Numbered from the stretch's first letter, positions 53,101 to 64,000 are shown. The stretch is 64,000 nucleotides of DNA from Aptenodytes patagonicus (GCF_965638725.1 NC_134949.1:17296951-17360950); one strand, 5' to 3'. The notes: generated by a model from the letters alone, not told the origin. Numbers and translations are program-made.

Positions 53101-56100
53101 CTAAAACAGGAGACTGGGGAAGACACCAACAGTGTTTACCAACTGTCAAATCATCCCTCCTTCTCAGATGTGCCCATGGAGTACCAACTACAAACAGTAA
53201 AATATCATCCTTTTTTTCTCTCTCAGAGCCAGTAGTATGGAGCAACAAAACCGGTATCATTCCTTAGTACATTCCAGAATATAACTGGTCATAACGCCAC
53301 AGCAAGCATGAACCTAACAGTACTAGTTTGAAGGTCACAAAAATGTTCACGATGACTAAGGATTTGAATCTCTTTGAATACTTCATAACCAAACAGGAAT
53401 TCTAGACCATTAGGTGAGTCTTGAATAGATTTGGAATCTACTACTGCTGAAACAGCACTCTGAGTAGATGCACAAACAAACCCCACCAAAATCTAGCTTA
53501 TTTCGTCAGTATAAATCTGATATGGAAAGCAGGATTAGAATGTAAATATAGCTTGACTAAATATCCCTTGATTAATAGCTTAGGATTGCCAGAGCACTCA
53601 ATTTGGGCAAGCTTTCATAGAGCATGACTCTTGACTGATGTTAGGTGGTAGATGTTGCTTGCTCCGGTTAAACCAATTTTCTTTGGGGATTTTTAAGGGC
53701 AACAGCCTGAGTGAAGGAAAATAAAAGAGGTTTTTATGGGTTGCACAGAACTACATGCAAATGTGAAGCAAGTAGTTGGACTGCTTGTTAACTGAGCCCT
53801 AATTCATTAAAAAAGAAAGATCTTCAGCGTGGAAATTAATTTTTGCATTGGTGTGCTAGAAGAGAAAAAAATCAGCGTGCAAGGGAATGATTAAGTTTCA
53901 GGTTAAGACACTTAGAAGTAGCTACATGTGTACATGCAACACCGCAGACTATGTCAAAGCTTCCACATTCTGGTCAAGGAGATCTTGTCAGGAATGCCGA
54001 CGGCAGCTTGAGCTTGATTCAAGGTACTCACACACAGGCCTCATTTGAAGGGCCTTAGGAAATAAGACATCTGCACAAGACAGGCAGATGCAACACAAGA
54101 TCTACAGGCTCTACTGATGGGACTGACCAGATGGCCCCCTAGCTATAACATGAGTTTAGATACCCATCTCACCTGTAGACACCTAAATGTAAGCATGAAA
54201 ATTTGAGTATCAATTTCAAATTGAAACTCATCCTAAGGAGAGTAACTCCATTACCTAAAATGACACCAACGACCAGTGTTCAAGTGCTGCAGATTACTCT
54301 GCTTGGCTTCCAACTGCTACTCCAGTACAACAGTTGTCTTGCATAGGGCTAGTACATTCAACGATGGTGGCACCATACCACCATATGTAGATAGCTGAAT
54401 CCCAAACTAAGTATCTGAAATCTCCCAGCTAAAGAAAGCTCTCATCCCAGGTATTCTGATATTAAGAGCCTACTGAAAATATGAAGTATGTGGAGGGCAC
54501 ATCAACTAGTCTTTGTTAAAATAAGTATAATTACTTTGAATCTTTACCATACATTATGTACACTAGAGCCCTGTTTCATTACCTATTTTCCCCAAAGTTT
54601 GTTTGTTATTAGGAGGTATCATACAGCCACATAGTAGTCATATAGGCAAGTTCTTCTATGTTCTTTCCCTCCCCAAATTTAAACACTAATTTTTTTAAAT
54701 AAATAAATTTAATGATTTAAAAATTATCAAGGAAATCCTTCAATTAATCACAAGAAGAAATGATCAAGATATGTATTTAAAATATTTAAAAAGAGTATGT
54801 ACTCCCCATAAAACATTTTTGCTAAAGCAAGATTAAAGAAACCAAAGTGATGGACTGCACTACACAGAATACAGTACAGCTAAATCACCACATTTCCCCT
54901 TTGCATGCAAATATCGCTGGATATTTGTGAGTAGACAAGTCATGCAGATAGGTGCTCAGACACCACCTCACAAGCTCTAAATTGGTCATAGAACCACCAA
55001 AGTGATAAGCAAAACCAGATGATTTACTGGTTGTATGCAAGCGTTCATGCCATTGATTCTGTGGACCAAAAAAAAAAAAAAAAAAAAAAATCAAAGTGCT
55101 ACAATTAATCATCTGAAAAATTATTAGACTACTAACTTACAACTAAGTCTTCTTAAACCAAAACACACGCATTCTGTGGGCTCTAAGTATTCATTTTTGT
55201 GCTTTTATTGATGGAAGACTAAACAAATTCCAAAGACTGGAAGTACTAAACTAAGCAGATAACAGAAGCAACAGTCAGCTAGATGCTGATCCTATAGAAA
55301 AGAATGTATTTAATAAAGAAATAGAAATACTTTTAGTGCTCATGAGCATTGCTCCATGTGAGAAACCCTTGACAGGGGCAGGTGCTCCCACAGCACACCC
55401 AGAATCCTCAGAGACAAATTAGTATGGCAACAGGATTCTGTACTGCAAACAGGTAGAATAACAACTTCAGTGGGGATCCCGTACGTTTGCAGTATTTTTG
55501 TGAAGTCACAATCCATGTAGTCACCTCAGACGAAATATCAGGTGAGTCATGCTAACTCTTGGTCAAGCAGCATTTAGTATTTTGAAAAATCTAGATGGTG
55601 ACTTTTCTGGGAAGTGATTTTCAAATGACAAGGGTCTGACACATCCAAAAGGAAGGGGAGAAGCTACTGTTACAGGGAGAGATGAATGGCCAGGGCATAC
55701 AGTCATGCTCCTACCCAAAGTTTTATACACCTTCCTTTCTATATCCAGAAACCAAGAAATCAAGTTCAACATCTGCAGAATGACAGACTAGCTTAAAAAG
55801 GAACAGTTCAGAAGGACTTTGGTCTGGGTTATTTTTTTGGTAGATAATCACTCCAGCAGAACTTCAGTAGCACAGTACAACAAAAACAGATTAATACAAT
55901 AATAACAAATTTAAGAGATGAAATTAACTTCACAGTGAAAAGTAATCTTGACTTAGTTGTCTTCACAGCAGCCCCACCATATTAAACGCAGTATTTAGCT
56001 CTAAGACTGTCATTGCAGAATTTAAAATGCTGAAAGAGGAACACAAAACATTGCACTTCAGATTTCAAACTGGACATACTGAACCTTGAAATGAGATGCT

Positions 56101-59100
56101 AACTAAACTGCAAAGATCATTAAATATTACAAACGTTATAACAGAGAAGACCGTGGACACAGAGTCATTTTAAAAAAGGAATTAGATAGCTTTTTATGCT
56201 ATGCTTTAACACATTTTTGAAGAGAAATTTTACAGCCTAGATGGCAGTAGTGTAAGAGTCCAGTCACGCTTCATGTTTTTACTTGCATCTGGTTTTTAAG
56301 TTTGTGAATGAATCGTCCACCATTTTTCTATACTACCTTCACATAAGAAGCCTGTGCTGTCTTTAGCGTTCTTAACTTCTACAGCTACACATCAACATGC
56401 TGATTATAATCATACTGCATGCTTCAATCCTAGACGTTACAGAGTTCATACCTTGACCACAACAAAAGTGAGAGGGATCTGGATACACTAGAAGCCTAAA
56501 TCACTATAGTAATTAGACGCTTTGTATCTACACTTTACTCAATCTTCCCTAGCACTTGGAAGATTTTTCCCCTATCCCCAGGGTAGGCTGGCAGACTTGG
56601 TTTTTGGAAGAATGAATGCATTAATATCATGCCACAGCATGGCGTGAAGTAGGATTTTTTTTTTTCTACCTGCTGAGATCATAAGAGTATTTAATCTGTT
56701 CTCTTTTACTAAAGAGTCCTCCGACAGCAGTTGACAGCTTTGTCCTCCTGTTCTATGCCAGGTTTAGTAAGAAGAATGAATTACTTTGGCTTACTCCAGA
56801 GGGTATAATTTTAATACTACAACATGTGGATGAAACCTCAGTGCCACATGTTGTAAGAGAAGCAATTCTCTGGTTTTAACTTCTATGGAGGCATACTACC
56901 ACTATGAATGCAGTGAGAAACCATGGCTGAATGTGCTTTTAAGGCTAGATGGCACTAGGACAAAGTAATAACTAAACAAAAGTTTTTGTAGGTGCGCTGA
57001 CTTGTAGTTACCACATTGCAGTGCAAAACTTCGTCAGGTTGCTACAACCTCTAAGTACTCTCAACAGCAAATCTGTTTACAACAGCAATCAGTCAATTTA
57101 CACTGGCAGATTTGAAGAATGGCTGCAACTAAGAGAAATTCAGAAGTTAAAACTGCCATTTGAGTAGAAGCCTTCATTCACGTCCATAAAAACACAAGTT
57201 ATTTCATAAAAACCAAAACATGGAACTATACCAGCTACTAGTAAGAAAATTAACTCTATCCCAGCCGAAACCAGGAGAGTATACCATAAAGCATAAGAAT
57301 AAATGATATTTTTTAACCAGAAGACACACTAAGGAAAGAGACTGTCTGGAAACAGACACATCCGTTCCAAAAAAAGGACCCAAGCAGGGGCTTGCTCTAG
57401 AAAGTCAGAATCATGATTTACAAGAAGCATCCAACATAAAAAAAAAAAAAAAAAGCCTGCACAATGGGATTCTGCCTATGAAATAAAGCTAATTACTTAA
57501 AAAGGGTCATATAGATGACAGTGTTTTAGCATTAAATCTCTTTGATTTGTAATTTCAAACCTTTGTACAAATAAATTGACAGTTTCTGAGCAAAGATTAC
57601 GTCTGCTGAATTGAGTGTTAGTTTGAATACAGACACTGTTTAATCACAACCACAAACCACAACCTGCCGTGTTTATATTAACACAGCTTGACATTAGGTA
57701 CTAAACGATAAAAAAGGCAAAAAACACTGATTCAGTGTCACCTTACCCCAGGTCCTCACTGAGTAAACTGTCTCCATGTATCAGAAGACACACAAAGAGC
57801 TTTAGAACTTTATCTGTAAACTACGGGTAGTGTTTGTTTTCAGTATCTATTAATGAGTTCTTAGCATTTTAAGAAAAAGGTTGGTTATAAAGAACTAAAA
57901 AGAGCATCATAAATGAAGTTTTTCTAGATGCATGATTTATATTTCAGTATTCCTTTTGACTTGATGTATTTTAGGACTGTCAGTTTAGTTTAAAAAAAAA
58001 AAACACCAAAGTCTTTTTAAGGATCTCACTTATTCTGGAACAGACTTCTTGCACTAGTCTGGGAGCTGGGGGATTTGTTGGGGTCAATACATGGTCAGAG
58101 CTCCATTACATCAAGCAAAAATGAACAGAGACCAGCTTCACCAAGGGCTGGAAAAAAAAAAAAACAAACCAAAAAAAACCCCCCCAAAAAAACAACCGCT
58201 TTCTGCCTTCCTGACTACCCTGCAATGCATGGGTTTGGCTATTTCATACACAATTTAAGGTCCCTGTGATGGCTAGATGTATTAAGAAAGGGTTAAGATT
58301 TGTTCAGTGATTTGACTCCCTTTTTCAGTAAATAAGCACTTTCCCATATTTTCAGTAACAGATCATTTTAAATATTGTACAATATACACACAGATCAAGA
58401 TACGTATTATCTTCTGTACTTCCAAAATCTTAATTAATAGAACTTCAAGGCCAGCTTCCTTATACACCATTATAAATAATTTTTGAGGGATCTGAATAAT
58501 GACTTAGAGAAAATACTTGAATCATAGCACTGATTACAAGGCTGTACCTCATGTTAGTTCAAGGAATAGAGCATGCAGTATACATTCAAATAGCAAACAG
58601 CTACAATGGACAAAACAACAACAAAACACTGAAGTAAGAGAAGAAAGTGACTTGATACATGTTAGCAATATTAAAATATCAGTGAAGATCATACTTTTTG
58701 GTTGCAATTGGAAAAAAATGCATTAAGAAATTGTTGAAAAAGCAAGGTTAATCTTTCAATTTTAACATGCTTATAGTTAATTTCCTAAGGACAAAGAAAT
58801 AGCTCTTAATATTGAGGTTCTGTTTTTCAAATTGTATCTTCTTATGGTCACTAACACCACCAGTAGGCAAAATCTTCTGAAACTAACCATGTAAGCAAAA
58901 ACCTTTAGTCCAAATAAGGGAAACGAAGGGTAGAGCACTTTGAATTCTATTCTTGTTAAGTTTATTATACAAACTGATTTTAATACAAAGCTTTAACAAA
59001 CAAAATCAGAATATACTTAGATATAGTAATTCTGTTATACAGAACCCTTAATGTGCTAGCTAACAAGGAGAATGAAAAACCATAAGGGGATATTCACATT

Positions 59101-60479
59101 GCAACTTTTAGATATCTAACCCTTATTGTACTGCAAGCAGAAAGGGTTAAGCTTCTTCCAAGCAACAATTCAGACCATTTGGGTTTGGATACATTCTTCA
59201 CAAAGATATAATGTGTATAAAATTAGTCACCTAAAGCCTGAGGGTACAAATATACTACTTCACTTGGTGTATTTTTATAACCCGTGCTAAATTTTCTCAT
59301 AAAGTCTGTGTTTTAGTTCTAGTCAGAAGCTCATAATGTTTATTTCATATCCCAGTTCTTTAATTCAAATCTCAAGCACCTGACAAGAAAAAGAGAACAG
59401 CACAGAAAAGACACTGAACCGTCCATTTGTCTTTCCACAGAGTCCTCAAAATTGCAGATGCTATTAGAGACTTGCAACACTGAATCCAGTCCTGGAAGAG
59501 AGAGTCATCTTGTAAGTCCGTTTTTGAAGGAATCTTGGGGACCAACTGGGCAGGGTGAGGTAACACCTGGGACACTAGATTTAACAGCAAGACTGATCCA
59601 AAGAGTCCCTATGGTCAACAAAAAAGTAAGTTTATCACCGAAGACCTGAATTTCAAGAATGAGTTCTCTCAAATGCCTCTCAATGACAGTCGTCAGGATT
59701 GCATGAAAAAGTGGCTGACATTGAGACCTGTGAAGGTATAGCACCTCTAAAAAGGGGCAGAAACTGCAACTTGGTCTGGAACCTGAGGATTGTTCCTCAG
59801 CTGTAGTTGCCTTATGCTTTCTGTGATGACAACTGGAGGGGGAGGGGAAATACATAAATAAAAGAAAAAAGAAAAGAAGAGAAGAAATTTTAGTATTTGT
59901 TTGGAGTTTGCCAGACCAGTGGGAGGTTCTCAATACAACTCTAACTATATTTGTGGAGCATTTAGAACTGGAAAAATATTTATCAGGTAAGTCTCTGTTC
60001 AGTAAATGTCACTCATTAATGTGTTCAGATGGGCAAAGGTATTAATGTCAACATCTTATCTTGTATTAACACACAATAAAAAAGTAATTAAATTAAAAGT
60101 AATTAAATTCTAAAGTTGCACATTAAGATTTGATTTCCTTTACAAAGTACCCTTCCCAAATAAAATTGCACGTGGACAATAATTGTACCGGGACACAAAC
60201 AGCTCTAGCTAGGTGTCTTTATGGAATATCACTGCTCATATCTTACACTTAGGCCTAAATTCAAGAAGTTATGAATGAGAAGAAGTTTCAAGAATAAATG
60301 AATAAAGTAAACTGAAAGTTAACCCTTTCTTACCAGCAGGAATTATGCCAATCCTTATATTGCACTGGACTAATGGTGCTTTGGGATTATTTTGGTCTAT
60401 GCCAGAGTCCTTCTGCATTCTTCCAATGAGACCATGCATCACTTCACTGAACATGCCGTCCCCACCAACACAAACAACA
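35016..60479 (-). CDS. CERK: Ceramide kinase, C-terminal 353 residues in eight exons (5' part outside window)
   Basis: Ceramide kinase uses ATP to phosphorylate ceramide to ceramide-1-phosphate, a lipid signal, at Golgi and plasma membranes. The joined exons are 60479-60334, 51077-51003, 49249-49097, 48104-47999, 43013-42943, 38502-38300, 36242-36034 and 35115-35016. All have AG/GT borders and compatible phases, giving 1063 nt with no internal stop. Visible landmarks, numbered within this fragment, are the kinase GGDG motif at residues 5-8, the segment LLGYGFYGD in the third exon, and Cys157, Cys161 and Cys164 forming the CXXXCXXC motif known to be needed for ceramide kinase activity. The family is about 537 residues in human, so roughly 180 N-terminal residues (PH domain and start of the DAGK catalytic domain) are missing to the right. 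Identity rests on recalled similarity to human CERK across all eight exons. The promoter is not in the window. Confidence 0.96.
35116..36033 (-). other. CERK: CERK last intron
   Basis: 918 bases between the penultimate and last coding exons. It is AT-rich with A-rich runs near 35465-35500. I see no repeat family or gene in it. Confidence 0.9.
36034..36242 (-). CDS. CERK: CERK penultimate exon
   Basis: A 209-nt exon with acceptor TTTGTAG and donor GTAAGC. It encodes [19 protein letters not shown], a less conserved acidic stretch, then [16 protein letters not shown] and [18 protein letters not shown], plus two bases of an Arg codon. The cysteine-rich ACCC and WNCDGE segments match the human protein closely. 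Confidence 0.97.
36243..38299 (-). other. CERK: CERK intron, no other feature
   Basis: 2057 bases. It contains a short (CA)n run near 37684-37696 and poly(T) runs near 38145 and 38203 on the plus strand. Sequence around 37318-37350 weakly resembles a CR1 3' tip, but not enough to call. Confidence 0.88.
38300..38502 (-). CDS. CERK: CERK exon encoding [18 protein letters not shown]
   Basis: A 203-nt exon with acceptor GTTTCAG and donor GTGTGT. It opens with an acidic run (EEEEW across the junction), then [33 protein letters not shown] and [21 protein letters not shown]. This is the C-terminal half of the lipid kinase fold. The frame reads through the donor into the intron; the next exon starts at FDF in phase 0. 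Confidence 0.97.
38503..42942 (-). other. CERK: CERK intron with AT-rich and A/C-rich simple sequence
   Basis: 4440 bases without a recognisable gene or mobile element. An A/C-rich low-complexity tract occupies about 41440-41550, and a TATA-rich block with a 22-bp direct repeat lies at 41804-41865. Confidence 0.88.
41804..41865. repeat. TATA-rich block with a 22-bp direct repeat
   Basis: Two identical 22-bp copies (41804-41825 and 41844-41865), each built from TATATACAG, TCTATATA and CATGT, are separated by 18 bases of alternating TA/CA sequence. It is intronic simple sequence. Confidence 0.8.
42943..43013 (-). CDS. CERK: CERK short exon completing the CXXXCXXC motif
   Basis: A 71-nt exon with acceptor TTTTCAG and donor GTAATT. 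Joined to the previous exon it reads [14 protein letters not shown], then [13 protein letters not shown], and ends in one base of a Glu codon. The second and third cysteines of the ceramide-kinase motif are here. It lies 218 bases downstream, in transcript sense, of the nearest CR1 insertion, which has not reached the splice acceptor. Confidence 0.93.
43232..43290 (-). mobile_element. Older CR1, 3' tip (part A, split by a younger CR1)
   Basis: This is the CR1 3' end on the minus strand; on the plus strand it reads AGGTTGGAAGGGACCT, then CTGCTCAAAGCAGG. The match breaks off at about 43290 and resumes at 45554, so this and part B are one element interrupted by the insertion of 43295-45549. Confidence 0.75.
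43295..45549 (-). mobile_element. Younger CR1 LINE inserted in an older one, 5'-truncated and inactive
   Basis: About 2.25 kb of CR1 open frame 2 in CERK orientation. On the minus strand, in order: a linker with [10 protein letters not shown] (about 45500), the reverse transcriptase with [47 protein letters not shown] and [16 protein letters not shown], then [10 protein letters not shown] (about 44170) and the C-terminal block [18 protein letters not shown] near 43430. An in-frame loss of about nine codons plus a TAA at about 44230-44245 removes the CR1 motif GVPQGS, and other frame breaks exist, so it cannot be active. The endonuclease is missing. AGGT at 43291-43294 and 45550-45553 flanks it. 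Confidence 0.93.
45554..47120 (-). mobile_element. Older CR1 LINE, main body (part B)
   Basis: More diverged CR1 with many stops and frame breaks, on the minus strand. Recognisable pieces run from the 3' non-coding part (GGGCAACCTGTTCCAATATT on the plus strand, 45630) through [12 protein letters not shown], pieces of the reverse transcriptase around 45900-46330, KPTWMSKDL near 46670 and [15 protein letters not shown] near 46890 to [19 protein letters not shown] near 46960. The upstream limit is blurred and is set where CR1 resemblance fades. With part A it forms one element predating the inserted copy. Confidence 0.85.
47999..48104 (-). CDS. CERK: CERK exon ending in the first Cys of the CXXXCXXC motif
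   Basis: A 106-nt exon with acceptor TATGTAG and donor GTAGGC. It encodes [16 protein letters not shown] and then [11 protein letters not shown], followed by two bases of a Gly codon. Its last cysteine is the first residue of the CXXXCXXC motif; the other two cysteines come from the next exon, 5 kb away. The frame also reads a few codons past the donor to a stop, which is intronic. Confidence 0.95.
49097..49249 (-). CDS. CERK: CERK exon encoding [19 protein letters not shown]
   Basis: A 153-nt exon with acceptor TTCATAG and donor GTAACT. It has 50 complete codons and contains [23 protein letters not shown] and the basic stretch KDSEKKRW, all very close to human CERK. The reading frame runs on past the donor into the intron, so the true end is set by the splice site and by the join YDYSG-FKTF. 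Confidence 0.96.
49615..49788 (-). mobile_element. CR1 3' fragment in CERK intron
   Basis: On the plus strand it reads like a CR1 3' end in reverse: GCTGGAAGGGGCCTTAGGAG, CCCACTCAAAGTAGGTTCAG, then CAAGTCCTGAAAATCCCTAAG. It is old and 5'-truncated. A G/T-rich tract follows directly. Confidence 0.75.
49797..49890. repeat. G/T-rich (A/C-rich on CERK strand) low-complexity tract
   Basis: About 90 bases of G and T runs including GGTGGGTTTTGGGGGTGGTGG, lying right after the CR1 fragment and inside a CERK intron. In CERK RNA this would be A/C-rich. Confidence 0.75.
51003..51077 (-). CDS. CERK: CERK exon encoding [11 protein letters not shown]
   Basis: A 75-nt exon with acceptor TTTTTCAG and donor GTGGGT. 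It encodes 24 complete codons ([11 protein letters not shown] then [12 protein letters not shown]) flanked by split Gly codons. It lies directly after the IIPAG segment in the protein and is part of the DAGK catalytic domain. It is too short to stand out as an open frame; I found it by phase and by similarity to the human protein. Confidence 0.95.
51838..51855 (+). repeat. Poly(A) run in CERK intron
   Basis: A homopolymer of about 18 A on the plus strand (poly T in CERK RNA), with no retroposed gene body recognised beside it. Confidence 0.8.
55069..55090 (+). repeat. Poly(A) run in CERK intron
   Basis: A homopolymer of about 22 A on the plus strand. No retroposon body is recognisable upstream. 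Confidence 0.8.
57211..57276 (-). mobile_element. Fragment of the ERVL-like LTR (5' end only)
   Basis: About 66 bp matching the first part of the LTR at 4121. On the minus strand it begins TCCTGGTTTCGGCTGGG, continues AGTTAATTTTCTTAC and AGTAGCTGGTATAG, and ends near GTTTTGG. The rest of the LTR is absent, so it is a truncated remnant in the largest CERK intron. Confidence 0.8.
60334..60479 (-). CDS. CERK: CERK exon with the GGDG nucleotide-binding motif (first exon in window)
   Basis: This exon of 146 nt follows an acceptor ending in CAG and opens with the last base of a split codon. It encodes [19 protein letters not shown] and continues to RIGIIPAG, ending in one base of a Gly codon before GTAAGA. 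GGDG is the glycine-rich nucleotide-binding motif of diacylglycerol-kinase-type catalytic domains. The preceding exon should encode a segment like the human YEINIDKYDG; I could not find it in the remaining 3.5 kb, so it lies outside the window. Confidence 0.96.
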
Positions 60480-63400
60480 CTGCCAGGAAACACAAATTAG
60501 AATGCACACTAACAGTCAATAAACAACACGTCAAGTGTTCTACTTAGGGCATGCACTGGGCACATCAAAAATAGTTGTTCTATTCTCCTCTTCCATTTTT
60601 ACAGAATACAGTAGCCCACAGTCAACTTGGCAAATAACAAAAAGCAGGAAAAAAAATTTCAAGCTACACAACGGCAAATGCACCTAGACATGTCTGTAAC
60701 ATTAGAAAAAAATGTTGGAATGCAACCTAAAAAAAAAATCTTTATCCTCTATTGCTGTGTGCAGACAGACAAATATCAGTGGAAATTCACTATACAAGGA
60801 AAACACTGAACAGGACTGTACATACAGCTTTCTAAGTAAACAAAATGGAAATAGGGTACCTTTACTAAAAAGGGAAAAGTAAGTTAATATTTGTGGCTTC
60901 AGGCAGATATTTTACACTATTAATTTAATAAGGATATACATTATATAAAAGTCAAAAAAACAGAAAAGTGCATGCTTGCATGCTCTTTTGAACATCCTAA
61001 GAGCCCATCAAACAGACAGAAGTCATGTAATATCTACATAACCATTCATTATTAAACACAGAGTTCTAAATGTTACCAGATGCAAAATTTTGTTTTGCAA
61101 ACTTAATTCAGGTCAGAGCTGGTGCAGCAGCTACACAGATCCTCAATATGTTAAAGCTCAGCAGAGAGTCCACAGCCAAGCAAATACTAGGAAGTAAAAG
61201 ACTATTTTACAGCAGTATACGTTTCATGCACAATAATAAAATGCACACCCTGAACTCTAAAAGCATAAACATTCTTTAACTGAAAAACTAATTCAAATAC
61301 ACTTTAAAGGAACACATGAGAAATCCAAAGTTATGCATGTAGTCCCCACCATACATATTTAGGAATGTTTACTGTTACCTATAGCAATCATTTCCAATGC
61401 ATAAACTAATACTTACTCTTTCACATAGTCAGCAACAGACATTGCAGAATGAGCACTTATTTCATAGGACAAGTTAGTTTACTTAATTTTTAAGTATTGA
61501 TGATTTAAATTTACTTATCATTGTATTTTCAGCAGAAGGAAAGCTTGAAAAAAAACAGTCATTTTTTCATGAATGGAGAGAACAGTCTTAAAAATATACA
61601 CTGTCCAACTCTAAGTCAAGACCTAAGAGACTGGAGAGAAGGGAGAACAAGATGTTTGTTTTTCATTTTTATAATTAATTTCTCTTCTCATAGCTTAACT
61701 ACATTATTCCTCAGCTTTAGCCTGTCTCATCTTTCTCTGCAGACTCTAAGAAAGAAGTGGACAAAAATTTCCACGACAGTTCAAGGTCAATTTTGTCTCA
61801 GTAGTGTTCTATTTATAACAAATACTATATCCAGGCTCAGAGATTACAATGATATGAATGTCTATACCTATCAAGGGTAAATACTGACAGATAAGAAATT
61901 CACATACACAGTATCAGCATGACCAAATTCATTGCAAACATCAGATGACCAGTGTGCGAGTCACACGTGTGAAGGCCCCTAGTGAAGAACTACTATAAAA
62001 GAGATCATCTTAGAGCGATTCTTACATTTTGGGTTTATTTTTCTAATGGACTAGCATTTCACTTTTTTAGACAGATTATAACAGTAAGCTACATATGCTA
62101 AAAGACTTCAGGAGAAGCAAGTCCGTAAGACAAATGAGTTTTAAAAGAACCATGGTCCCTTCTAATCGCAACCATTCTGTGAACTAATTCAAGAACTAGG
62201 ACAAAAAACCAACCTGAAATAGTTTTACAAAGGCTTGTGCAACGGGCATATGGATAAGGAAGCATAGTGATTCATACATGTCAGACATTCTAAATGTGGT
62301 CATCACCTGCACAATATTACAGCATGCTTTAGTTGTTCAGCACAATGATGTATAAAAACATGCTATATTGTAACTGAATGAATATTTTAAGTAACTGTCT
62401 TTAAAGAGTAGCTGTTCTATCACCGAGCTATTAGATCAGTACGCTCACCATAAGAAATTCTTATACGGGGAAACGGGAAGAACAAGCAGGAAACACACAC
62501 ACGAGGTTTAAATAAGCTGTCTCAAGTAAATACACTTGGAAAGCAGTGAAGCAGTTATCATTAAGAATCCTGTCTCTAGTTCCAAAATTACAGGCATGGC
62601 TTTGCCAAATAGGGAATCTGGAGATTAAATGACGAAACTCATCACTGAATGAAGGGAAAGCCACTTATCAGAACCAATTTAAGAGGACAGGTGAACAATA
62701 ATTAGGTGTAGGAATCCAAAACACCTTTTCCTGTATGTGAGAAGAGTCAATCAAACTTGAAGAAACGCATGCATTTATGTGGTTCAACCACTTTTTAAAT
62801 CTTCCATATAACCATGTGATCTGTTATTTAAAAAGTAGTATTAATACAAGAACTCCTTCCTAACATCACTGTTCACCACAGAAACAGACTTGTACATGAT
62901 GGACAAAAATCAGGCATGGAAAGACAGGTTGCAGTTTCCAAGCTAACTGCCATTAAGGCCCAGCCTGGGAATAGAAGAATCATGAAATTCTAAAAAGATG
63001 CAGTTCTCTGGCCAATTGTTTAGCTCGGTCATGTTAGAGAAAGCCAAAAAAACCCAACAAAACAAAACAAAAAAAAAAGGAGAAAAAAAATTTCTACAAT
63101 AAGAGACTGTTTGAATCTGCCAAAAACACTTCAGGTACCACTACAATTGGTCACTGCCACTTGTTGTAAAAAACAATTTGCTAGGAGTGAACATGGGCTC
63201 ACTTACTTCCCTTTTCTGCTCTGTATTGGAATTTCACCAACGATCAGTATTATGTATTTCAAATCACTTAAGTCAAACGAAAAGGAAAAATCTTAACTAA
63301 CTAGGTTTTTCTAGGATCCCAGTTTCCCTTCCTTGCACTTCTGCAATATTAAGAAAAATCCCAGTATAGTCAAAACTGCTTAAAGTCAACTCATTTTAAA

Positions 63401-64000
63401 GCAGGTGAAGTCTAGGAACTCAACCTGTGAATGTAGTTTCTTACTACCACAATTTTCAACATCATGCCCTCACTCGATTTATACAACACATATAGATCTG
63501 GTCCCCTAGCAAAAGTACTCTGAAAAGATAAAGTGTTTTATTTTTGCAACTTACCAGTTTAAACATACCTGTCAACAAGCACAACAAGTTACTATTTTAA
63601 AATACTGTAGTTATAAGAGTTTATCTGCACAGGTTCTGCATACATTTTCATGATTTTTCCAGTTGTGTAACTTGTTTCATGTCATGAACCAAAAACTGGA
63701 ATGACTAGCTTATTTATTAAAATATCCTGCTTCTACAGCAGATTTAATAATGGAATGCAATTTCACCATTCAGTTAGGTCTTCTTTTAAAACAGTAATTC
63801 CACAACAGAACAAACACCAATAAAGCCAAATGATGCAGCCATTATTTGAACAGTCCTACATAGCAAGAGGAACCATCTGAAACATTTTTAAACAGTTGAT
63901 GGTTTTTACACACAGGCTGAATGCTACTGATGCAGTGTTCTGGACTCATGTATATGTCAAGATCACCTATACCACAAAACATTTCAGGGTAGCTTTCGAG
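60480..64000 (-). other. CERK: CERK intron continuing past the window edge
   Basis: This lies upstream, in transcript sense, of the GGDG exon. I looked for the preceding exon (human YEINIDKYDG) on the minus strand and did not find it. A short CR1-like tip at 62149-62180 and an A-rich tract near 63045-63090 are the only notable pieces. Confidence 0.75.
62149..62180 (+). mobile_element. Possible CR1 3' tip
   Basis: TGGTCCCTTCTAATCGCAAC followed by CATTCTGTGAA resembles the last bases of CR1 elements. It is only about 30 bp, so the assignment is weak. Confidence 0.35.

Larger units (their letters stand above)
51078..60333 (-). other. CERK: CERK large intron
   Basis: 9256 bases, the longest complete intron in the window. 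It is AT-rich with poly(A) runs of about 20 on the plus strand near 51838 and 55070, a short LTR fragment at 57211-57276 and an A/C homopolymer tract at about 58151-58195. No other gene is visible. Confidence 0.88.

Noticed and set aside
61431..61484. Minus-strand stretch ending in a GTAAGT donor-like site, considered as the missing upstream CERK exon
   Set aside because: Its translation does not resemble the expected segment (human YEINIDKYDG), and the phase with the next exon does not fit.
63909..64000. Minus-strand open frame at the right edge, considered as a CERK exon
   Set aside because: No resemblance to CERK N-terminal sequence and no acceptor/donor pair is visible within the window.
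1..64000. CRISPR arrays, operons, tRNA or rRNA genes, or a novel defence-type system
   Set aside because: There are no regularly spaced repeats, no gene clusters and no tRNA- or rRNA-like sequence by eye. The window is vertebrate intergenic and intronic DNA.

Overview
The window reads as nuclear DNA of a bird. It has low gene density, long introns with canonical GT/AG splice sites, truncated CR1 LINEs on both strands (reverse-transcriptase remnants and CR1-type 3' ends), and solo LTRs of avian endogenous retroviruses. These LTR families look like those common in non-galliform birds; that placement is from memory and not computed. I see no bacterial-style operons, CRISPR arrays, tRNA or rRNA genes.

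The only host gene I can support is ceramide kinase (CERK) on the minus strand. Eight exons between 60479 and 35016 encode the last 353 residues and the stop codon. All splice phases agree and there is no frameshift. The start codon, the N-terminal PH domain and the first part of the kinase domain lie beyond the right edge. CERK converts ceramide to ceramide-1-phosphate. The GGDG nucleotide-binding motif and the cysteine motif CXXXCXXC are both intact, so the gene looks functional.

Layout: 1-1043 is a CR1 LINE on the plus strand. 1044-30826 is intergenic DNA with no recognisable gene; it holds two solo LTRs of one family in opposite orientation (4121-4674 plus, 11813-12407 minus), a probable old LINE remnant near 9.9-10.2 kb and a CR1 3' fragment at 20.14-20.69 kb. 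30827-31807 is a ~1 kb solo LTR of another family on the minus strand, with a repeat-bearing open frame downstream of its TATA-like box. About 32.4-35.0 kb is the likely CERK 3' UTR. 35.0-60.5 kb holds the CERK exons and introns, including a nested pair of CR1 insertions (43.2-47.1 kb), a small CR1 fragment (49.6 kb) and an LTR fragment (57.2 kb). 60.5-64.0 kb is more CERK intron.

I found no convincing undescribed system. The points most worth a second look are the CRE/TATA arrangement shared by the two inverted solo LTRs, the repeat-bearing open frame in the 1 kb LTR, and the nested CR1 structure in a CERK intron.
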